Positions 8,101 through 17,964 of a DNA stretch of 64,000 nucleotides are shown in pieces (the first letter of the stretch is position 1; every line of letters begins with the position of its first letter). Both the position numbers and the translations under genes were made by a program. Under the pieces are notes generated by a model. That model worked only from the letters and a program-made list of their open reading frames with translations. It had not been told where the DNA came from and did not search any database. The stretch is taken from positions 4,092,001 through 4,156,000 of the forward strand of contig OZ242265.1 in the NCBI GenBank assembly GCA_965207165.1, written 5' to 3'. This DNA comes from JAAXHV01 sp965207165 (GTDB lineage Bacteria > Pseudomonadota > Gammaproteobacteria > Eutrophobiales > Eutrophobiaceae).

Positions 8101-10672
8101 TTATAACTATGCCAGAGATGATACGCTGACAAATATAGAAAACATCATTGGCTCTAACGTCAGTTCAGGCAGTGCAAAAATTCACGGAGACAACGATGAA
8201 TATCATGACGTTCTCATCGGGAATGGCGATGCTAACGTAATAGACGGGCGCGGCGGTGACGATAGCATTAACGGCGGCGGCGGCAATGACACCTTGATCG
8301 GTGGCAGCGGCACCGACACCCTGACCGGCGCCGGGGGCACGGATACCTTCCTGATCAGTGGCAGGGACACGATTACAGACTTTCAGGTTGGCGATGCCGG
8401 CGACAAGCTGAGCTTCGGCAGTGCCTCCCGTACATTGAACTTGAACTACACGACTGAAGGCACCGATCTCGTCATCGGGCCTAGCAGCAGCCATCAGGCT
8501 ACGTTAACTGGTATTAGCGATATCACTGGGCTAGCCGCCGCCAACTTTATCTTCGACCCGGATGGCTATGTCAAACTGACCGACAATACGACAGGCGCAG
8601 AAACAAGAGGAAATACCACAGTCCATGGCGGCGAAGGCGACAATCGCCTGACAGGCAGCGGCAATGTGGACACCATCAACGGCAACGGTGGGGATGACAC
8701 CATCAGCGGCGGCAATGGAAATGACACCCTCAACGGCGGCGCCGGAGATGACACCATCGAAGGCGGAGCAGGTGCAGATACCATGGACGGTGGTACTGGT
8801 GACGGCGACACTTTGTCCTATGCAGGTTCATCGAGAGGCACAACCACGGCAACCACGGATGTGACGGACCCCAACCCACGCTCAGGTGTCACGGTAACAC
8901 TGAGTGTCGTTGGTGCCGGTACCGGTGAGAACATAGGTACCCATGCTGAAGGAGATAGTATTAGTGGAGGTTTCGAAAACCTCATCGGTAGCCGCTACGA
9001 CGACAAGCTCACTGGCGTTAGTGGAACCGAAGTTAACGTCATCAAGGGCGGCAGTGGTAATGATTGGCTTATCAGCGGTGGTCCTGGTAGCCGCCTGGAA
9101 GGTGGCTCCGGCAGGGACAGGCTCGATGGTAGTGCTGGCGGCTTCCTGTCCTATGAAGGCTCCGGTTCCGGGGTAAGCGTAGACCTGAGCGACCGTAGTC
9201 TTAAAACCCTGAGCGCGGCTGATGCTGCCCTGTTTGATGTGATGGCCGATCCTGCTACTGTTGCTGACGTCATCAAGGTAAGCGGTGGCGATGCATCAGG
9301 CGATATTGCGACCGGTTTTGCCAATGTCATCGGCGGCCGTGGCGGCGACACCCTGACTGGTGATAGCATGGCCAACGAACTGCGCGGAATGGGGGGCAAC
9401 GATACCCTGACCGGTAACAGCGGTGACGATATGCTCAAAGGCGGCGCAGGCAACGACACGCTGAAGGGCGGCGTAGGCGATGACACGCTGGACGGTGGCC
9501 CCGGCGCGGACAAGCTGGAAGGCGGCGGGACCAGTGACACGCCTGGTACGGACATCGCGACCTACGCTAACGCCATGGAGGGCGTGACCGTAGACCTGAG
9601 CGGCGGCAGCCGCGGCGCTGGCGATGCGGCCGGCGACAGCTTTGACGGCATAGAGCAATTCGTCGGTTCAGCCCACGACGATACATTCATCGCCGCCAAG
9701 GATGCGGCTGACATCACCGGCGGTCCTGACGGTGACACAAGCAAAGACACCGTCTCCTATGTGAGATCGAACGAGGGTGTTACAGTGGACCTGAGCGCTG
9801 GCGGTGCGCAATCTACAACTGATAATGGTTACGCCAGCGGAGACATTCTGAACAGCATCGAAAACGTCATCGGTTCCAACCACGGGGACAACCTCACCGC
9901 GACCAGTGGTGGCAGCATCATCACCGGCGGCAGGGAAGATGATATCCTTACCGGCGGCGACGGCAGCGATACCTTCGTGTTCGCCTCCGGCGACGGCGAA
10001 GATCAAATCAACAGCTTTGCTATTACAGGCACCCAAGACAAAATCGACCTGAGCGCCTTCACTTCCATCGCCTCCCTGGATGACCTGAAAGATGATATAT
10101 CCAAGCTAGGTGCCAATAATATTGAGATTGACCTGCCTGGTGGCGGCGATATCACTCTGATCGCCCCCACTGGGTTTGAAGACGATGCTGACGATTTCTA
10201 CGGCTTGACCCCCGACAACTTCATCTTCTACACCAAACGCATCAGCGGCAATATGGGCGATCACTTCAACAACGAGATTAACGGCGGCCGTGGTGATGAC
10301 GCCATTTACGGCGAGCAAGGCAGGGACATTCTCAACGGCGGCGCCGGAGACGATGAAATCTACGGCGGCGAGGACAAGGATACCATCAACGGCGGTGAAG
10401 GCGACGACTGGCTGGACGGCGGCCCCGGCGAGGACACCTTCGTGTTTGAACCCGGCAACGGCAACGATGTCATCATGGACTTTGCGACGGGTGATAAGAT
10501 CATTCTGAAAGGCTTCAAAAATGTTGATGGTTCAGACTTAGACTTGGATAGCGGAATAACAGTTGGAGACGATGGAGTCATCGACCTGACTGCTTACGTC
10601 GATGGCGGTATGATCACCCTTGAAGACTATACAAGCGGCGACACCGTCCAGATCGAGTACCTGATGTCATAG
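5144..10672 (+). CDS. Giant RTX (GGxGxDxLx) calcium-binding protein with N-terminal PPC-like domain
   Basis: An acidic, Gly/Asp-rich protein of 1842 residues. I place the start at the ATG at 5144 because the product then begins MATINE, matching the MATIRE start of the RTX gene at 13429. Residues about 15-135 resemble a pre-peptidase C-terminal (PPC) beta-sandwich domain, with conserved DEDWIEIEL and SGTYYLSASSY-like strands. The rest is many blocks of RTX nonapeptides (for example GGAGNDTLKGG). These alternate with spacer modules of the form VSYxxSxxGVTVDLSxG...GDxxxxIENxIGSxxxD. The last block ends in a GDDWLDGGPGEDTFVFEPG-type cap. RTX proteins bind calcium and are normally exported by type I secretion through an uncleaved C-terminal signal. 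There is no Sec signal peptide and no T1SS gene in the window. No protease, lipase or adhesin catalytic motif was seen, so the role (surface layer, adhesin or matrix protein) is open. Confidence 0.85.
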   Translation: MATINENRDAAATTQTGYTMAVGDTFNGVLSDKSDEDWIEIELERGQTYEISLSGRGAAPAKAEDTILKLYNAQGRHIITNDDIDTAARIFDSKLIYTATVSGTYYLSASSYSANPNRDNSGDYALTVTLTKVTAPDPGTPSDGDDTGRGSDITGTSRSETLDGTDRSESVAGLGGSDTIFGHGGNDTLNGGSGSDTLNGGAGADVLIGGSGADTATYEDSPAGVTVRLHVPTAAGGHAQGDTFGREETATYLDKNGDEIPVQVPDIIHLTGSDEDDVLAGDLRANILRGGPGDDTLYGGPGGDDTNDDELYGEDGDDRLFGGRGDDKLYGGDDDDTLRGGDHNDVLDGGDGDDGLYGGDGNDELIGGDGDDVLDGGAGNDELQGGLGKDTLDGGFGNDDLFGGEGNDDLAGGSGRDLLEGGDGDDILEGGSGDDDLTGGPGEDIFRFSPGNGEDDIADFIPGEDRIDLSGFTNIDDLDDNDMDIFAVGSSTRIELPRNGELTLQDVSPDSLDEDDFIFSGDGDGDGDGDGDGDSDGDGDTGTPVTGDPDPDRLHGTPRNDNLNGNGGNDVLYGARGNDILTGGGDVDSYEGGPGDDTIVVDYDDFTDGKAAPDTGDRMIVPGVFDGGPGSDTLSFADFKDVDGDGDGVTVSADGGVTYKTDSELSRLYSSIENFIGSPSDDNITGDGDDNVIEGGDGQDTLTGGDGSDTVSYRSSPSSVTITLSSGSGSGLKGHAAGDTLSGFENIIGSAYDDILTGDASPNVIEGLAGADTLDGGGGADTLSYASSNAGVTIDLNRGTGDFDANDNTIKTASGGHAAGDKVKYGSFVHVLGSSHGDAITGDDQANTLTGGAGNDTLKGDDADDTLNGGPGSDTLDGGDGDMDIVTYADATEGVTIDLSSVSESNNVTTIRNSGGRGDARGDRFIDVEKFIGSDHDDTFIAGPEVDNVDGGGGSDTISYDRSREPVVVDISSDAQSRTQDESSDNYNYARDDTLTNIENIIGSNVSSGSAKIHGDNDEYHDVLIGNGDANVIDGRGGDDSINGGGGNDTLIGGSGTDTLTGAGGTDTFLISGRDTITDFQVGDAGDKLSFGSASRTLNLNYTTEGTDLVIGPSSSHQATLTGISDITGLAAANFIFDPDGYVKLTDNTTGAETRGNTTVHGGEGDNRLTGSGNVDTINGNGGDDTISGGNGNDTLNGGAGDDTIEGGAGADTMDGGTGDGDTLSYAGSSRGTTTATTDVTDPNPRSGVTVTLSVVGAGTGENIGTHAEGDSISGGFENLIGSRYDDKLTGVSGTEVNVIKGGSGNDWLISGGPGSRLEGGSGRDRLDGSAGGFLSYEGSGSGVSVDLSDRSLKTLSAADAALFDVMADPATVADVIKVSGGDASGDIATGFANVIGGRGGDTLTGDSMANELRGMGGNDTLTGNSGDDMLKGGAGNDTLKGGVGDDTLDGGPGADKLEGGGTSDTPGTDIATYANAMEGVTVDLSGGSRGAGDAAGDSFDGIEQFVGSAHDDTFIAAKDAADITGGPDGDTSKDTVSYVRSNEGVTVDLSAGGAQSTTDNGYASGDILNSIENVIGSNHGDNLTATSGGSIITGGREDDILTGGDGSDTFVFASGDGEDQINSFAITGTQDKIDLSAFTSIASLDDLKDDISKLGANNIEIDLPGGGDITLIAPTGFEDDADDFYGLTPDNFIFYTKRISGNMGDHFNNEINGGRGDDAIYGEQGRDILNGGAGDDEIYGGEDKDTINGGEGDDWLDGGPGEDTFVFEPGNGNDVIMDFATGDKIILKGFKNVDGSDLDLDSGITVGDDGVIDLTAYVDGGMITLEDYTSGDTVQIEYLMS
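6703..6765 (+). repeat. Six-base (GACGGN) microsatellite coding for a Gly-Asp run
   Basis: Inside the large RTX gene about ten tandem copies of a gacggn-type hexamer encode alternating Gly-Asp (with one Ser). The unit is a multiple of three, so slippage would change the linker length without shifting the frame. Confidence 0.75.
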
Positions 10673-11534
10673 TCAAAGGCTGGAACACCGGGTCAGGTCG
10701 CACAATGCGCATGAGAGATCGTATCACTGTGATTAAGACCGGGCGAAAGTTTGAGAAAGCCGAAATCTCTGCCGGGTAAAGATTCCTTCGTTTTAGGCTC
10801 AGACCGCAATCCGTGTTTGGGCCCAAGTTCCCCGCGGAACCCTCGTTGTCAAGTATTCGACGCAATTATCAACCGGAGAATAAGAGGACATTCTGGCAGT
10901 GGATTCGTAATATGAATGCCACCGGGGATGGGCCAGGACTGCAATATGGAAGCAGGACTCTCCGGTATTAAGACAAGACAAGTATAGATTCAGAACCATA
11001 TTGCACTGCCCGTTGTACCACCGAAAAACGGTGCGGCCTCGCCGTCTTTGATGGATGGATGTATCCCGTTACAGCGGTCTTTGCTGTGGCGCATTGCATT
11101 TGAAGGGTACTACGGCTGCGTTGACAGGCTGAACAGTCAGGGTTGCCGCGCATCACTGTCGGCGTCATGCATCAAGGATGCCTCCGACGTGAGTATGTAT
11201 GTGCTGTTCATGGCTCATGATGCGGGTCCAGTAAGATGTCTACCGCAATACGTGTCCGCTGAAAATCCGGTTATCGCCCATTGCCAGCCCGACTGATTCC
11301 GTTACCGCGTGGCCGGGTCGCACACAAAAAACTAAAGAGATGGATACGACAGAAGGTTTACACGGGTGGCGTGCCGTATCCGGGTTGCACCTTTACAACC
11401 TGCTCCTGCTTGCAGCAGGCATGTCGAACAGGTTGTCTCGTCATCATCGGTTAGGGAAAGTTACGGACAGGCTATAAGGTTAGGAGCAGTTTGGTTTTGT
11501 CGGGCGTATTCCTCACATCCGTTGCGTATTCCAG
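10673..11534. other. Intergenic, no gene; contains a nested stem-loop
   Basis: No convincing coding sequence lies between the RTX gene and the IS21 remnant. The one structured element is a nested hairpin at 11395-11436: outer arms acaacctg/caggttgt enclose a smaller cctgc/gcagg stem. No T-tract follows, so it does not look like a standard terminator. Confidence 0.45.
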
Positions 11535-12690
11535 CCGAACGTGAACACTTTCAGACTGATTCTGGAATCGGTGTTCACGCCCCTGGAATCAGCGTTCACG
11601 CTGAACTGGAATCGCCCTCAACGCATGGACTTGTAACCCGGTGGTAGGTTATCTCCTTTTTAGGAGGAACCCACCCATGTCAAACAAGAGAACGACCATG
11701 CGTAAACTACGAGACGTACTTCGGCTCCGGCATCAGGCCGGTTTATCCATCCGCGCCACCAGCCGCAGCACCAAGCTGAGCGTCGGCGGCGTGCAGAAGC
11801 TCATCCGCCGGGCCCAGGGATTGCAGCTGAGTTGGCCATTGCCCCCCGAGCTGTATGACGCCCGCCTGGCGGGGCTGTTCTATCCCGATGCTGATACCGG
11901 CGCTGGCTCGCGCTGTGAGGCGCCGGACTGGGCCGCGGTGCACGAAGAACTGAAGCGGCCCCATGTGACCCGGCAACTGGTGTGGGAGGAATACACACAG
12001 CGCTATCCGAACCGGTGTTACAGCTACTCCTGGTTCTGTGACCACTACCAGCGCTGGCTCGGCCGGCAACGGCCCACCATGCGCCAGGGTCACCGGGCCG
12101 GGGAGAAGTGCTTTGTGGACTACGCCGGCAGCACCGTACCAATAGTGGACGGCGCCACCGGCGAGGTGCGACCGGCACAACTGTTTGTCGCCGTGCTGGG
12201 CGCGTCCGACTACACCTTCGCCGAGGCCACCTGGACCCAGGCGCTCCCCGACTGGCTGGGCAGCCACACCCGGGCCATGACGTTCTTTGGCGCCGTCCCG
12301 GCCCTCATCGTCCCCGACAACCTGCGCAGCGGCGCGTGCCGTGCCTGCCGCTACGACCCGGACATCAACCTGAGCTACCAGCAATGGGCCGAGCACTACT
12401 AGGTGGCCATCCTCCCGGCGCGGCCGCGTAAACCGCGCGACAAGGCCAAGGCCGAACAGGGCGTTTTACTGGTGCAGCGCTGGATCCTGGCCCGCCTGCG
12501 CCATCACCGGTGCTTCTCCCTGGACGAGGTGAACCGCCATATCGCCCGACTGCTCGACGACCTCAACAACCGCCCCTTCAAGCGACGACCCGGCTCGCGT
12601 CGGTCTGCCTTTGAGACCCTCGACCAATCGGCATTAAGGCCCCTGCCGCCTCACCCTTATGAGTACATCCACATCAAACCGGTCATCTTC
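11535..12690 (+). mobile_element. Decayed IS21-family element, left end plus broken istA
   Basis: At 11535-11620 there are several copies of a motif of the form ggaat-cggtgttcacg separated by 10-20 bases, as at the ends of IS21-family elements, where IstA binds multiple terminal repeats. The istA reading frame follows from 11677. No istB and no right end are found, so only the left part of the element survives. The same end motif recurs without a transposase at 46052-46140. Confidence 0.7.
11677..12675 (+). pseudogene. istA: IS21-family transposase IstA, nonsense-interrupted and C-truncated
   Basis: Starts at ATG 11677 behind a strong taggagg ribosome site. The N terminus has the HTH typical of IstA (LRDVLRLRHQAGLSIRATSR). 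A DDE-type integrase core follows (GEKCFVDYAGSTVPI, then LIVPDNLRSG). A TAG at 12400-12402 replaces a residue in the conserved HYGVAxLPARPRKPRDKAK segment; the same frame then continues with clear IstA sequence (RPRKPRDKAKAEQ...LDDLNNRPFKRRPGSR) to about 12675. There homology stops before the usual C terminus. The element therefore carries at least one nonsense mutation plus a 3' truncation, and should be inactive. Confidence 0.85.
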
Positions 12691-13428
12691 GCTGGAATAC
12701 GCAATCAGTTGTGGTTTGGGTTAATCACGCAGCAGTTACACGTGTTAAAGCGTTGGGGAAAGTGTCAGGGACTGCTCTGTAGTAGCGGCATTTTTCGTAT
12801 TCCCTACGGGCCTGGCCATCATCGACTACGATATATCCAACCCTGGTCACTGGGGTGAGGGAACCCGTATCGTCCCCCCGGATGCGTGACGCTGAGGCCC
12901 CGAATCAGATAGTTGCTATTAAACGACACCGTCCCCGAAGGTTCATCCCCCTGCTGCTGACTCCCCCACAAAAACTGTGATATGGTCCCTGTCCTGCGTA
13001 TTTCACTGAACTCTGTCCCGACCGGATAAAAAAATGCAACAAAAAATGCAACAATACTTGACATTTACACCATTTATTTCTTACTATTCTATTGACAATT
13101 AGAAATAATCCTGACATATTGCTGATATTTTAAGACTAGGGGAAATTAGCAAGTCAATACCTTGGCTAAACTTGCACGATTTATTTCTGTTATGCTGTTG
13201 ACATAATTTGTGAATATGGCATATTGCAACAAATCAGCAAAAGTATTATTATGGCTGGCATTCCGTGGGAGCCATGTCATAAAGTTTAAAGAATTAATCT
13301 GTTGACTTGTATTCGCTTGAGTGCGATATTTGCGGACAGACATTGAATATTATGAAAAAGTGCGTGATAATGCGTCTAATCGTAAAAAGTTCGTTTACTT
13401 CTATCTGATATAACAGGAGAACAAAGTT
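12691..13428. other. AT-rich intergenic region upstream of the second RTX gene
   Basis: After the IS21 fragment the sequence becomes distinctly AT-rich, with no credible gene. It should hold the RTX promoter. A good Shine-Dalgarno (aggag, 13416-13420) precedes the RTX ATG. From about 13365 onward the sequence is shared with the inverted copy at 22771, so the last 60 bases of promoter were duplicated with the gene, but the upstream part was not. Confidence 0.5.
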
Positions 13429-16400
13429 ATGGCAACTATAAGAGAGATGATGCCTGAAGCGGCCCACAGCATCGACACCTCCTACACGATATCTGCTGGC
13501 GATATGTTCGCAGGCGAAATTACTCGGGGTGATGAAGACTGGATTAAGATCGAGATGAGTGAGGGCAAGGAATACACCATCACTGTCGGGGGCGACACTA
13601 CTGGCACAGTAGAGGCTCCGAAACTGAACGACTCCATCCTCAAGCTGATGGACGGCAAGGGCGGCGTGATCGACATGAATGACGATACGGACCCCGCCAA
13701 GGGCAAACTGGGTTCCCAATTGAAGTTTACCCCGGAGGTTGGCAGCGGCACACAGACGTACTTTATCAGTGTCAGTGGCTATAGCGGCAACCCGGGCGCA
13801 ACTAATACCGGCGGCTACACGCTCAGTGTCACAGCGATAGACGTGCTGCCGACCGGCGAGGGCGCGGACATCGAGGGTACGGGTGGTGCCGACAAGCTCA
13901 CCGGCACGGCTGATGGCGAGTCCATAGCGGGTCTGGGCGGCGATGACACCATATACGGTGGCGGCGGCGACGACACCCTGCTCGGTGGTCCCGATAATGA
14001 CCTGCTCATGGGTGGAGCGGGTGGCGATACGCTCAAGGGTGGCGATGGTGAGGACACCATAACCTACAAGTATTCACCGAGGGGTGTGACCATCAACCTG
14101 AACGCCGGTACGGCCAGCGGCGGCAATGCCGACGGCGATGACCTCGGCACGGATATTGAGAACGTGATAGGTTCCGACCACGACGACACGATCACCGGCA
14201 CGGATGACGTCAACGAGGGTAATAAATTGTGGGGTCTGGGCGGCAATGACGTTCTCTCCGGCAGAGAAGGCCCTGACACGCTCAACGGCGGCACCGGCGA
14301 TGATTCGCTCAGTGGCGGCGATGAGGACGATACGCTGGAAGGCGGCCCCGGCGCGGATATGCTGACCGGTGGCATGGGTAATGATACCGCCTCCTACGCC
14401 GGTTCCATGATGGGCGTCACGGTACGCCTGCATGCCAGCCAGGCCATGGGCGGCGACGCCGAGGGTGATACCTGGGGCGACACGAGGACCGTTCCGTATA
14501 CCGTACCGGCTGAGGACCCCGAGGACCCCGATGTGGAAATGGAGGAGACTGTACCGGATATTATCCATCTGACCGGTTCTCACATGGCCGACGTGCTGGC
14601 TGGCGACAGCAGGGACAACACTATCAAGGGCAATGGCGGCGACGACAAGATCTACGGTGGCCCCGGCGGTGGTGATGACGACCTGCAAGGCGGCCCCGGT
14701 AATGACATGCTGTTCGGCGGCAGGGACGATGACGTTCTTGATGGTGGCCCGGGTAATGACATACTGCATGGCGGCGCAGGCGCTGACGAACTCAAGGGTG
14801 GTCTCGGTAATGACATGATCTATGCGGATCTTAGTGATGGTGTTATTGACGGCGGAGAGGATGCTAACGGAAGAGATATAGACACCCTCTCGTTTGCGAA
14901 GTTGGTGGATATGAATGTTGGAACAAGTGCAACTGACTCATTTACCCTTGGGGCCCGTACAGACGCAGACGGCGATTCCGATACGCCTCCTACCATACCC
15001 GCGGATGTTGATGCAGTAGGCATCGAACGTGTCATCGGTACGGATGAGGATGATTTTATAACCGGTGCAGCCGGCATAGCGGAAGAAATCGAAGGCGGCG
15101 ACGGCGGCGATACGCTTAATGGCGGTACCGGTGCTGGGGATACCGTATCCTACGAGAGTTCCGACCGGCGTGTGCGGGTGGATCTCGACGCAGGCGGCGC
15201 TACCGCAGCAAGCGTCTCTGGCGGCCACGCCACGGGTGACACCATCACCAACTTTGAAAACATCAAAGGTTCGGCCTATGGTGACGTCTTGGAGGCTGTG
15301 AATGGAACAGTCGGTGAGACCGGCAGCACACTCTGGGGTCTCGGCGGCGATGACTCTCTGGTAGGCGGCGCCGGTAATGACACCATAGAAGGCGGCGCCG
15401 GTGCTGATGAGTTGGATGGCGGCAAATCCGGTGACGCTGGCGCTATGAACACCGAATCGAATACATTGTCCTATGCCGGTTCGGATGCAGGCGTCATAGT
15501 GGACCTGGGGAGAGTCAGCGTATCGGGCGGTCATGCCGAAGGCGATGATATTGAAACCTACGAGTACACTGATAATATGGGTACTGCGGATGACGCCAGT
15601 GATGACGTGGAAGTAGACGTGGCCACCTTCACAAACGTGACCGGTTCAATGCACAATGACCGTTTGACCGGTGACCGGTTTGGAAACCACCTCGTCGGTG
15701 GCGATGGCAACGATAACCTGCGTGGTGGTGCCGGACCGGACGTGCTCGAAGGCAACGAGGGCGCCGATACGCTGGATGGCGGACAGGACCGGGGCGATGC
15801 GCAGTCAGAAGACTGGGCAGCCTACCGTGGCGCCGCAGAAGGTGTGACGTTGAACCTGAACACCGGCAACGGTACGGGTGGAGAGGCCATGGGTGATACG
15901 CTCAAGAATATCGAGTTGATATGGGGCTCCACAGAAGGCGATACGTTCGTAGCCAGCGAAGGTGTTGACATCATCCACGGTGATGGCGGCAGCGACACCG
16001 TGTCCTACGAGGCATCGAAGCATGGTGTTACCGTTGCCTTGCCTGACTCTGATGATGCCGCTCAGTTTACTGCGGGCGATTCCACTGCGGACCCGGCGAC
16101 CATGGACATGTACAACTCTCCTGCTCAAACTGTTGTTGATGCATGGAGAGGCGCCGATGGCGGTACGAGGCCGGATGCTCAGGCCGGTGACCTTGCCGAT
16201 ACGACGGATAAAAGCTACGCCAAAGGGGACGTACTAGCTAGCATTGAGAACGTGACCGGTTCCCGAGAGAACGACAACATTACCGGTGATGCCGTTCCCA
16301 ATACCCTCAAAGGCGGCGCAGGTAATGATGAGTTGAGCGGTGGTGGTCAGAATGACAAGTTGTACGGCGAAGCCGGGAACGATGACCTGAACGGTGATGC

Positions 16401-16854
16401 TGGTATGGACATGCTCATGGGTGGTGACGGCAACGATAACTTGGACGGGGGCGACGGTAATGACACCCTGAACGGTGGCGCCGGCGATGATGACCTGACC
16501 GGTGGCGCCGGCGATGACACGTTTGTCTTCGCCCCAGGTAACGGAGATGACGTCATTATCACGTTTGCCGAGGCAGACGACAAGATTGACCTGAGTGCGT
16601 TCGGTATCACAGCGGATGAATTGAAAGCTGCCATCAGTGTACGTGCCGGTAATACTGTCATCAATCTGGGTGATTACGGCGGCGGTACAATCACGCTTCA
16701 GGGCACCGATATAGACGTTCTTGAGCTGGGTACAGGTAGTGTTGAAGATGTGATCGAGACGCTGGACGTTCATACGGGTGATCTCAATGATGATGATGAC
16801 TTTGACGATACAGTCGATGGTGTTGCTGAAAACGACGGTATCTTCATTATCTGA
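13365..16854 (+). repeat. Left arm of large inverted duplication (RTX gene)
   Basis: This segment recurs in reverse orientation at 17965-22771, interrupted there by an IS3-family element. Homology begins near aatgcgtcta at about 13368 and ends with the RTX stop codon (cattatctga, 16845-16854). The encoded proteins differ at one residue (Ile/Val, codon at 16558-16560) over the compared length. Confidence 0.9.
13429..16854 (+). CDS. RTX calcium-binding repeat protein with N-terminal PPC-like domain (intact copy)
   Basis: A 1141-residue paralogue of the RTX protein at 5144, starting at ATG 13429 with an aggag ribosome site. Residues about 15-140 form the PPC-like domain (DEDWIKIEMSEGKEYTITV; TYFISVSGYSGNPG). 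Blocks of GGxGxDxLx nonapeptides follow, alternating with the same VSYxxSxxGVTVxL...IENVxGS spacer modules. A C-terminal cap (GDDTFVFAPGNGDDVIITFAE...DKIDLSAFGIT) resembles the RTX C-terminal domain that carries the type I secretion signal. No enzymatic domain is visible. It is expected to be secreted or surface-attached and calcium-stabilised. The gene is followed by a strong intrinsic terminator and is duplicated in inverted orientation at 17966-22706. Confidence 0.88.
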   Translation: MATIREMMPEAAHSIDTSYTISAGDMFAGEITRGDEDWIKIEMSEGKEYTITVGGDTTGTVEAPKLNDSILKLMDGKGGVIDMNDDTDPAKGKLGSQLKFTPEVGSGTQTYFISVSGYSGNPGATNTGGYTLSVTAIDVLPTGEGADIEGTGGADKLTGTADGESIAGLGGDDTIYGGGGDDTLLGGPDNDLLMGGAGGDTLKGGDGEDTITYKYSPRGVTINLNAGTASGGNADGDDLGTDIENVIGSDHDDTITGTDDVNEGNKLWGLGGNDVLSGREGPDTLNGGTGDDSLSGGDEDDTLEGGPGADMLTGGMGNDTASYAGSMMGVTVRLHASQAMGGDAEGDTWGDTRTVPYTVPAEDPEDPDVEMEETVPDIIHLTGSHMADVLAGDSRDNTIKGNGGDDKIYGGPGGGDDDLQGGPGNDMLFGGRDDDVLDGGPGNDILHGGAGADELKGGLGNDMIYADLSDGVIDGGEDANGRDIDTLSFAKLVDMNVGTSATDSFTLGARTDADGDSDTPPTIPADVDAVGIERVIGTDEDDFITGAAGIAEEIEGGDGGDTLNGGTGAGDTVSYESSDRRVRVDLDAGGATAASVSGGHATGDTITNFENIKGSAYGDVLEAVNGTVGETGSTLWGLGGDDSLVGGAGNDTIEGGAGADELDGGKSGDAGAMNTESNTLSYAGSDAGVIVDLGRVSVSGGHAEGDDIETYEYTDNMGTADDASDDVEVDVATFTNVTGSMHNDRLTGDRFGNHLVGGDGNDNLRGGAGPDVLEGNEGADTLDGGQDRGDAQSEDWAAYRGAAEGVTLNLNTGNGTGGEAMGDTLKNIELIWGSTEGDTFVASEGVDIIHGDGGSDTVSYEASKHGVTVALPDSDDAAQFTAGDSTADPATMDMYNSPAQTVVDAWRGADGGTRPDAQAGDLADTTDKSYAKGDVLASIENVTGSRENDNITGDAVPNTLKGGAGNDELSGGGQNDKLYGEAGNDDLNGDAGMDMLMGGDGNDNLDGGDGNDTLNGGAGDDDLTGGAGDDTFVFAPGNGDDVIITFAEADDKIDLSAFGITADELKAAISVRAGNTVINLGDYGGGTITLQGTDIDVLELGTGSVEDVIETLDVHTGDLNDDDDFDDTVDGVAENDGIFII

Positions 16855-16903
16855 TTAACCAGAGTATTAAACCACCTTCCTGATTTCACGGAAGTAAACG
16901 ATT

Positions 16904-16955
16904 ACAGGGGCGTTTAGACGGGGAAACCCGTCCAAATTAGCCCCTGTTTTATTTT
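16904..16955 (+). terminator. Rho-independent terminator of the RTX gene
   Basis: An outer stem acaggggc (16904-16911) / gcccctgt (16940-16947) encloses an inner stem gacggg (16917-16922) / cccgtc (16927-16932) with a gaaa-type loop. The T-rich tract tttatttt follows. It lies 50 bases after the RTX stop and outside the duplicated segment, so the inverted copy lacks it. Confidence 0.85.
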
Positions 16956-17096
16956 CCGTCGCCACAACATGTGACGGATTTACATCCTTTCTCCTGCATG
17001 TCTGCCACTCCCCTGGAAATAGTGCACAGATCGTGATAGAAAAAGTCTAGGCGTCATCTATCTTCTGACTTCTGCTGTAGTGTCAAATTTCTTTCG

Positions 17097-17937
17097 CATA
17101 GATGGTATGGAAACCGCCCTTTCTTCCAAATGGCATCGATGTGCCACGATAGTGGATTCTATCAACCAACGCGAGGGCGGCATCCATGAATGAGATTACA
17201 GTAATAGGTCTGGGTTTGGCGAAGCATATATTCCAGGTACACGGTGTGAATACATCAGGCAAGACGGTACTGCGACGCACCTTGAAACGCGGCCCAGGTG
17301 CGAAGGTTTTTTGCGCAGTGTCCACCGTGTCTGATAGGTATAGAGGCATGCGGGAGTGAGCATTATTGGGTCAGCCAGAGAATTAACGGCGCTGGGGCAT
17401 GAGGTGCGCGCCATGGCGCCGGTGTTTGTCAGGCCCTACCGTAAAGGCGACAAAACGGACAGCAACGAGCCCGAAGCCCTTTGTGAGGCGGTACAACGTC
17501 CCAACATGCGATTTGTCTCGGCCCGGACCCCTGAACAGCAATCGGTATTACACCTTCATCACAGCCGGCAGTTGTTGTTGAAACAGCGGGTGGCGCTAGG
17601 TAATCACCTGCGCGGTGTGTTGCATGAATATGGCGTGGTCTTGCCGCGAGGCGTAGCGGCGCTGTCCAGGTTACCTGACATTCTGGAGGATGGAGAGAAT
17701 GGATTGCCTATGTCAGTGCGGGAATTGTTATGTAACCTGAAAGCAACATATGACCAGATCGTGATGCATATTGCCGAGGTCGAGCGGCGATTACAGGTCT
17801 GGCATCAGGGAGATGAGTTCAGTCAGCGGTTGATAGCGATACCCAGGGTCGGTTGGTTGACGGCCACGGTGCTCAGTGCGGTAGTGGGGGATGGCTCGGC
17901 GTTTCGCAAGAGTTATATGTCGTTACTTGCCCCCTAA
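17097..17937 (+). pseudogene. IS110-family transposase remnant (frameshifted, truncated)
   Basis: Homologous to the intact IS110 copy at 54684-55981, including about 90 bases of 5' flank. The reading frame from ATG 17186 follows the intact protein for about 40 residues, but the DEDD motif VVGLDLAK reads VIGLGLAK, so the catalytic Asp is lost. A frameshifted or deleted stretch then ends in a stop at 17357-17359. Homology resumes around 17380 (LGHEVRAMAPV) and runs to GDGSAFR near 17910, where it stops abruptly. The C-terminal serine region of IS110 transposases is missing. It lies in the spacer between the two RTX arms. Confidence 0.85.
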
Positions 17938-17964
17938 CGATGCAATATACTTATCTCCATAACA
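17928..17964 (-). mobile_element. 35-bp fragment of IS21 istA start at the inverted-duplication breakpoint
   Basis: The sequence gatgcaatata-ttatctcc and its surroundings nearly match 24545-24583, where they encode the start of a degenerate IS21 IstA (MEINILHRQG on the minus strand). Only this scrap is present, wedged between the IS110 remnant and the end of the inverted RTX copy at 17965. Confidence 0.65.

Noticed and set aside
5600..10500. Periodic DNA repeats that could be taken for a CRISPR array or minisatellite
   Set aside because: The periodicity is codon-level RTX nonapeptide repetition, with no constant repeat and spacer structure.
11395..11436. Nested hairpin considered as an integron attC site
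   Set aside because: The outer arms do not fit the RYYYAAC/GTTRRRY core sites, and no integron integrase or cassette array is present.
10673..11534. Possible type I secretion genes for the RTX proteins
   Set aside because: No ABC transporter, membrane fusion or TolC-like sequence is recognisable here or elsewhere in the window.
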